Shown here piece by piece: positions 11,531-21,954 of a stretch of 64,000 nt of DNA (positions within the stretch are counted from its first letter, which is position 1; each line of letters opens with the position of its first letter). The DNA is from Hymenolepis diminuta. Its lineage: Eukaryota; Platyhelminthes; Cestoda; Cyclophyllidea; Hymenolepididae. The position numbers and the translations under genes were made by a program. The notes below the pieces were generated by a model, which saw only the letters and a list, made by a program, of their open reading frames with translations, had not been told where the DNA came from and did not search any database. The stretch covers positions 963,071 through 1,027,070 of the forward strand of contig CAADRB010000010.1 of the NCBI GenBank assembly GCA_900708905.1, written 5' to 3'.

Positions 11531-14500
11531 TGGAAAAAGCAATTAATTAATTATTGCTTAAAGGCTTCTTTTAATCCCAGAATTGAGTTCTGTTAAAGTT
11601 CGGTTGGAATTCCTCTTCTAACTGTTGAGGTATTGGGATATTTTCGCGGTCAGACAAACTGATCCATCAATTTTCACTTTTTAACATTCTCGGTGGTGAT
11701 TAAAAGAATATGACTGAAAGTACGTCCATTTGGAAGAGGGTATAGAGAAATTTTATTTTTGGCTTTAATAGCTTGGAGAATTGTAATTTTCGTCAAACTA
11801 TCTCCTACTCAAACGGTAGTAAAGTTCTGTTAACTAAAAGAGACCTCATGTCTGATGTACTAAATTTGTAAATAAGAAATTGGCAATGTAATCACTATTT
11901 TTGTTTACTGCCTGCTATAAACTTTCGTGTGGTCTCTTCGAATTCAACTAACTGCATTTCTGACCTCTAGAATTAATTATTACCAGTCAAATGAATGAAG
12001 GAAAGAACAAGAAAAGTTGCCATCCTTTTATGCAGACCTCTCAATTTAAGTTAGCAGATGCTGAACGAAAAGCATACTTTTCTACATAGCGTATACTTGG
12101 TACAATCTGTAGACTGATGGACTTATTATTGGCTGTTTTGCCGAAACATATCTGCAGCTGACTTGCACCCCTTACATGAACTTATTTTTGAAGAATGTAG
12201 AAATGACCTTGTCCGTTTATGAACCGCCACAAAATTGACACCACCTGCACTAACAGCAATCATTGGCTTTAACGGCTAATCTACTAAGCACTTTAAAATG
12301 CAAGCGATTCATCAAAATTCTAGCCGCATGCACTTGATCGAGTTTTAAAACATAAACCAGTATACTCGAAAGCTTTATATCAAACCAGTGACCTAATAAA
12401 AATTTCCATTTCAATAAGTAAACCAAAGAGGACCTGAATGAAATTATATTATATTAAACATTAAAATCTAAGATATACATAATAGCATTTAGTAAAGCAT
12501 AAAAGAATGAATTTTAGATGAGAAGCTGTATAACGTTGAGTTATCTAAATCCCAATGTTATTGATTAGCACATCTACGATCTTCCACATATAGTAGAATA
12601 TTGGTTAAAACATTTACCGACTATAAAAAGCTTTAATTCAAAATCATTATTAGCAAGATGGAAATGATCTCAAAGATAAAAATATTGAACAGGCCGCTAC
12701 ATCGGGGAAAAAGTGGCATGCAGAACAGAAGAGATTTTGAAAGACATTCAAAATTGACTTCGAATCTTGTAAGGGCTGCTCAAGCCTGATATGGATACCA
12801 GATAATACTTGGACGCATTTAAGAAGGATAGTGATAAAAATCCTAAAAATTCCCATATTTTCGATGAATAACAAATACTCAAAGACTCTTATTTTACTTC
12901 CTGCAGAATTCAACATTTTCCAATGTGGAATTTCAATAAATGCTAATTATTAGACCGCTACATAACTCTACTTATAATTTGATCGTAAAAAAATCTGCAG
13001 GTCTGCCTTCTCAATTGTTTAACAAAGTGATATTAGAGATAAAAAACACTACATAAATTAAAGTTTTAATACGATGAACAAAGGCAAGCTAAGGTGCTTA
13101 AATATAATAGTTTCAAACAAAAAAACATTAATATACCTCACATCTGATAATAAGGATTACCTACCAAAAAAATTAGCTAGTTCAAGAATATTGACGTTAA
13201 TTATGATATATTGTAAAGAATAATTACAATTGCTTGCAAAAAACGTAGAGCGCATTCTTCTTCAATCCTTAACGCTAAACAGGAGTCCTGAAAAGCAATC
13301 AGGCTTTTTTAAAGACCGAAGGTAATAATTTTAATGCATAAATGGACGAAACCTTTATATTAAATTTTTAGTGTTTCACATTAAAATACTGATGTATAAT
13401 CCAACTGGATGCATGAAAGATATTGGTCTCTCATTTGATATTGAATTAATCTAATTAATAATACATTTCAGCTCTTGAAAGTAATCTCAAGCTAGAAAAT
13501 CATGAATATTCATATTTTATCAATAGCTGACACTATTTTGAATTTAGATCTCAATAGAATGGACAAAGATCTGTGAAAAATTTATGTGTACGTCTTTAAT
13601 CGGTAGTTTCCCCATTGCTCAATATGCAAAATTGCATGGTATTAAATAAATTATTAGAGATATCGCCCTTGCTGCTGAGTTCAAAATTATTCTCTAATCT
13701 GTTTAACATAAAATGAAATAAGAGCATTTTAAAATCGTAAGCTAACATTTAAAAGAACCTCATATTACATGGACATAATCTCGACACTGACACATTTGAA
13801 ATGTAACTCAATTTGCACTATCCATTCTTTTAAACAGATAAGTTTTTCGTCCAGATAATACGAAATTGATGCCTATCCGGTGATGTCTCTCATTAGACAG
13901 AATTAACAAACACCATTGAGACTACCATGGTTAATCCACCTCAGTCTAAGAGCCAGGAAGAGGACCCCTTTTAGGTTCGACATAAATAACGTACTGGTCA
14001 GGAGCCAAATCTCCATGAACTTGTTGATTATGAAGTATTACTTGTAAATCACAAATGATCTGCTTGGACAAACAAATCATTTACTAACAAAACTACACCC
14101 ACCAAAATAACCTGCCACCAGTCTACAGTGGAAAAATCTGATCGTTTCAAATTTCTCTTTCGACCAGTTGACCTTAATTGGTCAGTTGCAACAACACGCA
14201 ACAGTTTGCATTTTAATCTGAATAATCTGAACTCCACACATGCATCCTACTACCATGCAATCACACATCTAATACATTTTCCAATTCAAGTACAAAATCA
14301 GAATGCCAAATTTTCCTTTTCAACACTACCACGATGGTCTACTTGAAACAGCCCCATTCAAATAACACCACAATATATTCTACCATGACTGTATAATTTA
14401 TCCTTACTATATAGAAAAGTAAAGAAAACAAAATAAGAACAACAACGGTGTCTGCAACATCAGCATGGCAAAAATAGCAACTTCAGCGCTTCAAAGAGAG

Positions 14501-14561
14501 ATAGGGGAAAGACAGAAGAGAGTAGAGGATTGAGTAATGTAATCAGTTTCTCTCTTTGCGT

Positions 14562-17500
14562 TCAAGCACTTCCATTGGCGGTCTCCAAGTTGTCAATGTA
14601 GATCCGCAATTCCTCAACACTCTGCTGGCCCCTTTCATGTAGAATCATTTTCAGTAACGACAGGAGTCTATCTTCCAATGTACTGTCTTTGCTAAGAAAC
14701 GAAAAAAGAAACGTTATGAACATTTGGTAGCTAGAAATCTTTATAAAAAGGGGGTGGGAAATATTACTTATAAAGAGAGCACACTTAAGATAAACTTACG
14801 TTTTGCCTATTGATTCAAATAACAGTTTAATCGATGGACTAAGTAAATAAGCCACACCAGCAGCTCTCTCAAATAAGCCAATAGACAATACCGAAAACCG
14901 GTTACCAGACAGATGTTATGGTATAGGGCTCCACCACATTAAGAAGTAATAATAATCAATGCAATATACAGATAATTTGGCCTCTGCAAATACATCAAAA
15001 TTTCTTTCTCAATCTTTTAGTATATCATTAGTACGTAATATATAGGCACAGTGTAGAAATGTAGGGAAATGATCCAGGTATTACAAAACCCAATCCTTGA
15101 GAGTGAACAGGGAGGCTGAAATAAAGCGCAGTGAGGTTGTTTGGTGAAAAATGGGAGTTAGAACAAAAAAAAACACTTCAATCGTACAAGAACAATAAAT
15201 TAAAAAAGGGGTAAAACGCACCTGATAAACACCTTCGCGACAGTAGCAAACGTTTCACACTCCTTCTTATACTCCTGGAATAGAGACGAAATCAATTTGG
15301 ATAAGATAATCTTCAAAGTCCTGAAATGCTTTTCAACATTCATTCTGAAGCACGTTTTATGAGAAATTCGAATTCTGCTATTCTCCCTTGACCAATAGTA
15401 ATCAATACGGTTGGTCATATAGTTTATTCCATGTGAATCTTTTTACGTTATAGACGTGCACATTAAAAGCTGTGCATGAGATTAGAATATCTATGGCTAG
15501 TACTAAGGAGTTCCGAAGTCAGTTTCTTACAGTATCGAACATCAAAAACTGTTTAAACAATAACCTTAGAGAGGGACATGACATCCTGAAATCTACTTGA
15601 TTGAGAAGCTCACACTCGGCAGTTATTGGTTTGAAAAGTGGTAACGAACTTATTTAGAAGCGTCTTTTATTAAATGTTATTCCTTCGGACCCACTTTAAA
15701 CGAGTGATAACGCTTAAAAGCCTATTTATTTAGAAGTGTGAATAGTTATCACTTTTATACTAGTTGCTAGTTAGCACTTGCAACACATTCTGATGTGCAG
15801 AAAATACAAGTCAGATCATGTCAACCACGCTCAGCTGATGTTTATTCAATTACAACAGAAATTAAGTGGTGATGGTCACTTAGATTTCTGGTCTGTCTGA
15901 TGGGAAAGATTGAAGAAAGTTATCGAAATAGGAAAATATGAGTAGTTATAAAAGCAGTAACAAAAATTGGAACTTTTAAATCAGAGAATCTAAGTTAGCT
16001 TACTAAAAATAAGTAAATGAGAAACAGTCATGATGAACTTCGATGAGCTCTATTAAATTTAAAGTGCTTTGGCTACACCAATCTAACTGCTCATAGATGT
16101 AAGAAAATGCAATTGAATCAAAGCGATATGAAAAATCATTCGATTAAATCAACTGGTCAACAAGCATTGAATACCATGGGTAGGAACTAATCCAGTAATC
16201 CACGAGTCAAGGGTTAAAAGTTATAAGTATACAGCTGAATGCTTCCAGCATTCAAAATGCGGCTTTTGATACCCTGAATTCATTATACGCACCTAGTCGA
16301 TCCCGTTTCATCCCTATTCGAATATTTTGCTATCTTCCATTTTCAAATGCTATCACATGATTGAAACTTGTAGGTTCCTGCATTGTTATTGGTGATAATG
16401 ACATACCTCTTCAATAACCGCCTTCTTTTCTTGAATAAGAACATCCTTTGACTTTGCGGGAGATTTCTCTTGCTGCCTTGAGGAAAAGCTATGATTATTT
16501 TCTCCACTCGGTGAAGAAGATATCTCACCACTTCCTCGTTTTCTTTTTCGACCTCCTTCTCTTTCATCATTACTGTGAGAATCGTTACCAACCTCAATCT
16601 CAGATGGAGATCTATCATTCCGATTCTTTTGAGGCACTAGAGGCGAGAGGATAATTTTTCCACCATTTAACCTAGGTTTGTCACTTTTGTTGTTGTTGTT
16701 GCTATCGCTGTAAGCAACAAAGAGAGATTTTGTTGGTGGCGCAGGTTCGTCATTTGACATCTCTTCAGTTAAACTCAAAGGACGCCAGTTGGAACCCGAA
16801 AGATTGGGCAATGAAGATTGACTAATAAGAGAGAGAAGCAAAAACAATTAAATTGGGTGATAGGTAAATGAAGTGTGATTGTGAAAATTTTAGTAATGCT
16901 GAGTTAAAGGATAAATATGAAAAATATATGAAAAGATATGAAGATATCAGTTAATTGATATTAAGCAACATGGAGATAGGTATTGGTAACAACACTCTTA
17001 GATAAATTTAATTACAGGTGAAAGCTTTTTGTTGATTTACAGAGAGATGGATGTTAGCTGGAAGAAGTGTAACTCTAAATAGAATTTTTAACTGAGTTAC
17101 CGTTTCAGACAGGAATTAAGCCGAAAGAAGATGCGTCTCCAAATTTTTCTCTGGAAAACCATATTTTGAGAGGAACGCGTCTTTTGATAATGACGTTTTA
17201 TCAATTGATAGATTGTCTCTTAACAGTATGCCTTTATAATAAAGTCCTTCTCAAGGCTTTCATTGAAAAATTACATCGTCAAGCTTTTGCAAAAAAGATC
17301 TAACCTTTAAATGATTATTGAACGCCCTTTAAGTGTTATTGTATTGACACTTTTTTTGGACAAAGAGGTACTGGTAGGAACTAGCATGATGTCACAGATA
17401 AAAACGAGGAAAGTCTTTGTTCTATCATATGAAAAAATGAACTCCATTTTCTCAAGTGTCAGAATCATGTCTCAGAGGAATTATTGTCAGAAAGATGTAA

Positions 17501-18876
17501 AAGAATATTCCTGATTACACACAAAATTTGCATAAAAGAAGGAAATGTTTCACTATATTGTCAATATCGAATTTGAAGGACATTCCTTTGCCAAATAAAG
17601 GGAAATTTTTGGGACAAAAATGATAACAGGAACCGACACATGTTCTTAAATGTGAACTGAATATCTGAACACGACTCAACCATTCACCTATTTCAAATTG
17701 AAGAAACTAAAAATCGAATGATGTGAATGAATGAAGGAAATATAACAAAATATCCAAATTAGTCTTACTCCTTCTCCGATGACTGATCCTTTGATGAAAT
17801 GAAGTTTGGCAACAGAGGGGACCGATGTCTCTTGCTTTGTTGTCGTCTTGGAGCCGATGTAGACTGAGAATGAGTAGATGATACAGATCGACTCTGGGAA
17901 CGGGAATCACGATACTGAGACGGTTTAGAATTCATTTTTTTAGATTGGAGTTGGATCAGATCATTTAACAAGCCGCTACCATCATCTTCATGTCGAATAG
18001 GAGGCGCTGGAGCGTTTGAATAATGAGATGGTGATCTAATTTGTCCAGACCTCCTTTCTGGAACTGCTTGATTAGACTGATAAGATCGACTCGAAACAGA
18101 ACGGGAAGACGATCGGGAACGGGATGACACACTTCGGGATCTCCGATTAGGACGTCTACGATCTGGAATGGAGTCATTTTCTGCATCTGGACCATAGCGC
18201 CTTCTAAAATTGAATAATCACTATGTGGGGATAAATTTACCGTTTAGGGGAGCCAGAATGTGAACGGGAGGAGGAATGAGAAGAGCATGAGGGCCCTCTG
18301 CTAAAGCGTCGGTTTGAAGATGGACCCCCTGAATATGACCGTTCTCTTCCATGACTTGGTGAATATCCATGACCTCTGCGATCTTGATAGCTCCTATTTC
18401 CCCTAAATCCTCTCACAACACGAAATCGACTGTGACGCTGTTCTTCATATGCTACAGAAAATAACAAAAAGGTAATAATCAATTATACCTCGAGCCCTGG
18501 CTTTCTTTAAGTTTTTGAACCAAGTAACTTCAACTGGGTGACCGAGTAATTCCTTGCCATTATATCTGAAAAAATGTATTTGAGAAAAATGCTTACCTTT
18601 CAAGCATCTCTCTCGCAAGTTCATGGCTTTTGAACCTAATTGCAACAGAGAATTTAACTTTGTCATCGGATGTTGAAAAAAACTCGACTGTACACTTTGT
18701 ATCAGTTTCTTGGCAAAAGTGGTTTCTTATTTTAAATAGACATTACGTACAAAGCTTCCTTACTTGACAGAATCTACATTAGTCGATCCGGGCAAACCAC
18801 GGATGAAAATGGTATGGCGACTCGGAGGAACATAACTAGGATTCACCCTATGAGGAATCGGACGTCTGTAACTCAT
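14562..18876 (-). CDS. RRM + RS-rich protein with periphilin-like C-terminus
   Basis: Eight exons on the minus strand join in phase: 18764-18876, 18597-18725, 18489-18565, 18241-18451, 17769-18203, 16407-16821, 15222-15274 and 14562-14691, giving 520 aa. Residues 21-98 form an RRM, with RNP2-like IFIRGL at 23-28 and a degenerate RNP1 KFSVAIRF at 62-69. Residues about 105-320 are rich in Arg-Ser pairs, typical of splicing and mRNP proteins. The last 70 residues (QEKKAVIEEEYKKECETF, VFISKDSTLED, QQSVEELRIYIDN) align without gaps to the C-terminal helices of animal periphilin, which in human bind TASOR in the HUSH silencing complex. The four 5' introns are only 31-38 nt; the three 3' introns are 530-1132 nt. 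ATG 18876 is chosen because the RRM starts 20 residues later. A nuclear RNA-binding role is inferred; the name is uncertain. Confidence 0.85.
14800..14865 (-). other. Possible 66-nt cassette exon
   Basis: On the minus strand this stretch is open in the frame of the periphilin-like gene, ends at a consensus donor (AAAAC|gtaagt) and is a multiple of three. Its acceptor (ttgagag) lacks a pyrimidine tract. Inclusion would put 22 residues (AAGVAYLLSPSIKLLFESIG and so on) into the gap-free periphilin alignment. It is therefore at most an alternative exon. Confidence 0.25.
15285..15440 (-). repeat. SINE-like repeat, tail portion
   Basis: The motif tatgagaaattcgaattct and acggttggtcatatag parallel the copy at 10325-10510 and the tails of fuller copies (for example 36735-36905). 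It lies in an intron of the RRM/periphilin-like gene, directly 5' of the 53-nt exon. Confidence 0.4.
16200..16380 (+). repeat. Diverged dispersed repeat (pair with 52620-52780)
   Basis: It shares with 52620-52780 the ordered motifs GAATGCT, CATTATACGCACCTAGTCGA (versus CATAATACACACCTATTCGA), a TTTT-rich spacer and ATGCTATC.GATGATTGA. The family is unknown and it lies in an intron. Confidence 0.5.
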
Positions 18877-19406
18877 TATAACGCCCAAATTGTTTAATGA
18901 ACATGAAAAACGTAGTACTGTATGTTAAACAAATCACGTCCATTTTCAATTAAGATCATATTAAAATGCCGAAATTATGAGCTTTGTTTTTTAAAAATAA
19001 TAAAACTCTATCGAAAAGTCAGAAATATAAATGTTGAATTAATAAATGCAAAGTGATCTCGAAAACACTCATTGATGTGAAAGTAGTTTAATATTAAATA
19101 AAACGCAAAAAATTTAAGCATACCATTATCTTTATCTTTCTTTATTTTATAATTACGTACTCCGAGTATGTATTACTTTGTAAGGAATTATTTACTGATT
19201 ACCGCGAACTATTTACCAATGAGTTGACTGTTGTATTTTCAGGCAGGTGTTGGTACTACATTTAAGAAAATAATATTTTCTCCAAAATAATTTTAAATGT
19301 CAGATTCTTCATTTTCCACATTTTAAATCCCTTTTATTCAAATTAATATATTTACATTACGACTGTAAATGGCGCGTTGTACAAATCGATATATCAAGTC
19401 GGAAAC
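18877..19406. promoter_or_regulatory. Divergent intergenic region, candidate bidirectional promoter
   Basis: These 530 bp separate the minus-strand RRM/periphilin-like start (18876) from the plus-strand micropeptide start (19407). The DNA is AT-rich, and I see no unambiguous TATA box, repeat or ORF. The assignment rests only on the head-to-head layout. Confidence 0.4.
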
Positions 19407-19541
19407 ATGAGACTTGTTTCTGGCGAGGCAGTTTGGATCGTTTTGTATTGTGGTGTAGTCGGATTATATTTGTTCTTAGTGCAACGTCTTAAAGAATCTA
19501 CTAGTCGGTTGCGATTTACTACAAAGCAGAGTAGATCATAA
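19407..19541 (+). CDS. Candidate 44-aa single-pass membrane micropeptide
   Basis: The ORF runs from ATG 19407 to TAA 19539-19541. Residues 8-25 (AVWIVLYCGVVGLYLFLV) form one hydrophobic span. It is followed at once by a basic tail (QRLKESTSRLRFTTKQSRS). This predicts a small single-pass membrane protein with the positive tail on the cytosolic or matrix side. It stands out from the AT-rich flanks in base composition. A poly(A) signal AATAAA lies 82 bp after the stop (19624-19629). I do not recognise the family. It could instead be a chance ORF or the first exon of a longer gene, although no strong donor interrupts it. Confidence 0.45.
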   Translation: MRLVSGEAVWIVLYCGVVGLYLFLVQRLKESTSRLRFTTKQSRS

Positions 19542-21461
19542 CCCAAGGCACTATCTTTTCACGCCGTTTCTCCCGAGCGCTACTTGCCTGGTCTATACTT
19601 CATCATCTGTTTTCCGTCATCAAAATAAATTTAAATTTCGCGGAATATCATTCTCACATCTGCTGAAGTTGGCACCTAAATTAACACTGAAGCTTAAGGA
19701 TTTTCTTTACGAATTTACAATTATTGTGTCTCTTAGCGTTTCTTGCATGCAGTTGATTTTTTGGAACGTGTTTCTGAGTACTTAGATCAATGTATTATAT
19801 TTGCAGAGGTCATAGATGTAAATTATACTTTACACTCAATTCATAATTTTGTGAAGTTGCCAAATCAAACATTTGGCGAAAGTAATATTAGCTGGATTAA
19901 AATGAACTCGATAGTAATGGTTTCGTTTCTCTTTTGGTTGTTTTAAAGTACTTTAGAGGTTTACTGAGTATTGTAAAACTGTTCTACAATTCTTTTTCAT
20001 TTATTCACTCCTCCTTCATTTAATTCTATTGCATTAACAGCACAAATTTTCATTAAATTTGCAGAAATAACTTGCTTAAGCTTAACCAATAAAATGTGTC
20101 TGTCTAAGTGAAACCTCATAGTGCTAAGTGCCGGTCTCTTTTCATATTTTTTCTTCGAAAAATCATGCTGGCAAAAAGTATATGACGTATATTTTTCTCA
20201 GCTTCTAGAGATCTACATAGGTCATTTTAAGTATACATAAGTAATATTTAAGTTCGTATTCATTAAGTATTTGCCCGTTTCTCGAATTGTAGTCTCTCTG
20301 TTTCGAATTCTTTCATTCAGTACCTCATGAAATTCCATTGGCTTATCTCTATCTCCATCAGATTGAAATCATCGTTTAGTAAATTGTCTAACTTAGAGTC
20401 GAATTTTGCAGTGATTTTATAACTTTATGAAGGCACCTGTGAAAAAAAATGGGTGGAGATTTCGATGTTCTCCATTTATTTACCTATAATGAGTCAACAA
20501 GTTGAAACTGCATGGTAGTGACGTTAATTAATTAGTTGGTGGCTCTCAAACGCAAAAACTTAGTCACCGAAAATTTTCATTTGTCTAATCAAAAATGAAA
20601 AGGGAGAATTGATAAGAATGGAAATTGTGGACCGAAGTAAGCGAAAGTGCAACAATTGGCAGGAAAGTGATGAAATTTAAATCACAATCAAAGATACTGA
20701 AATCTATTTAATCATCATCTATCATTAATAATTGGAGATCTTGACAGAAGAATCAATCGATTCTTTTCTTCATAATCGAATTAGAAACAAAATTTTGTCG
20801 GGAGGATGTGTGTTGTGAGTGATTTGTTGTGTATCATTTGATAAAATGCCTAACTGCATTTCATTATCCCCTCAAAATGACTGTTCCATACAACCGTCTA
20901 GGCCACAAATAACCAATGTTATGCTATGCCTACTTCCATAAATTGAAAGATGGCCCTAAGCATTGCCATTTAAAGATAATATCCAAGACAAATTTAGAGA
21001 TCTTGATTCTCTACCAACATTTTGAATGAGATCCTTTTATTAACAACATTTAGCGTGTAAAATGCGAAATCTAAATTAGGGGAATCCTCTTAGATTATTC
21101 AGGGCATTTTATAGTCCATTAGGGAAGTTTTTGGTCAGCAAATTTCCAATAAAAGTTAATTAATTATTCAATATTATAATGCGATTGAACTTTAAGTGGC
21201 ACAAGTAAAATACCACCATGTCGATTCGATGAAATCAATATCTAAACATTCAATATTATTAGCCAAAACCTCAATCTTAGTTCGTTAAGTTATTAGTTTA
21301 ACCATATAAAAATTAATTAAAATATGTAATTTTGATAAAAGATTTAAATATCTAAGATGACTCTATTTAAAAACTCATATTTATTATTGTAACATGCCAA
21401 ATTGTCAACTTTGGAATTGTATGCAAACTATCTTCTGTCGGTTCATAATTGTCTTCTCTAG
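19542..21461. other. AT-rich spacer before SEM1, no gene seen
   Basis: Apart from the AATAAA at 19624-19629, I see no coding exon, RNA gene or clear repeat. A strong 3' acceptor (gtcttctctag) ends at 21461, 18 nt before the SEM1 ATG. It may be the 5' end of the mature SEM1 mRNA (trans-spliced or after a non-coding exon). Confidence 0.5.
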
Positions 21462-21479
21462 CCCGTGTAGTCACTACTT

Positions 21480-21822
21480 ATGGCCGTAAACTCGAAGGAA
21501 GAAAACGGTACTAATAGGACAAAGTCTGTCGTAGATTTGGGAATTCTCGAGGCAGATGATGATTTCGAAGAATTTCCTGCCGATGGTTTGTTTATGGTAT
21601 TTATTACCTATTTCCATTATTAGAATGTGCCGCAGGTCCTAGTGATGATAACGGTGAAGTTTCGCTTTGGGAAGATAATTGGGATGATGACATTATCGAG
21701 GAAGAATTTTCAAATTTACTGAGGTATTTTTCGTCGTATTGTTCTAATTTTCTCCTAGGGCTGAGTTCCAGAAATTGGGGAAAGCTTTCGTGCTTCCCGA
21801 AATTGTGCCATCAAAGTTGTAA
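21480..21822 (+). CDS. SEM1: 26S proteasome complex subunit SEM1/DSS1
   Basis: This is a small acidic, largely disordered subunit of the 19S regulatory particle lid; the family also serves TREX-2 and BRCA2. The three exons are 21480-21585, 21624-21723 and 21759-21822, with GT-AG introns of 38 and 35 nt. The product is 89 aa; human SEM1 is 70. The family core is plain: VDLGILEADDDFEEFPAD, then SLWEDNWDDDIIEEEFSNLL and RAEFQKLGK, with the two acidic-aromatic ubiquitin-binding patches (DDDFEEFP and WEDNWDDD). There is a 16-residue polar N-terminal extension and a short C-terminal one (LPEIVPSKL). AATAAA at 21836-21841 lies 13 bp after the stop. The NSD gene starts 132 bp downstream on the same strand, suggesting a shared transcript. 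Confidence 0.96.
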
Positions 21823-21835
21823 AACTGTATTGTTT

Positions 21836-21841
21836 AATAAA
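21836..21841 (+). promoter_or_regulatory. SEM1 poly(A) signal AATAAA
   Basis: The canonical hexamer lies 13 bp after the SEM1 stop and about 90 bp before the NSD acceptor at 21929-21930. This poly(A)-then-acceptor order is the one expected inside a trans-spliced polycistron. Confidence 0.7.
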
Positions 21842-21912
21842 GTTTTCATCTAAAAATTTCCCGTCTTTTGTTAATGTAGCTTATTCTCACTAGTTTACAC
21901 TTTGCTAACAAG

Positions 21913-21930
21913 TTTCCTGGTAATTTTTAG
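21913..21930 (+). promoter_or_regulatory. Probable trans-splice acceptor for the NSD gene
   Basis: The tract tttcctggtaatttttag ends at 21930, 24 nt before the NSD ATG. A second acceptor-like site (cttttgttaatgtag) ends at 21879. A leader ending in AUG joined at 21931 would open an 8-codon ORF (M plus DFCTIIL) whose TAA (21952-21954) directly abuts the NSD ATG in the same frame. Confidence 0.5.
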
Positions 21931-21954
21931 GATTTTTGCACTATTATTTTGTAA

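Larger units (their letters stand above)
5598..14561. other. 9-kb intergenic region with degraded repeats
   Basis: This lies between the 3' ends of convergent genes (cyclin H plus, RRM/periphilin-like minus). It is AT-rich and has no credible coding exon. The longest ORF (12650-12916, minus) shows no motif. It holds repeat copies at about 6465-6700, 10325-10510 and 11375-11530, and arm B of the inverted repeat at 10955-11246. The rest is featureless to my reading. Confidence 0.6.

Noticed and set aside
17311..17514. 67-codon plus-strand ORF
   Set aside because: It lies in an intron of the minus-strand RRM/periphilin-like gene and has no motif or splice support.
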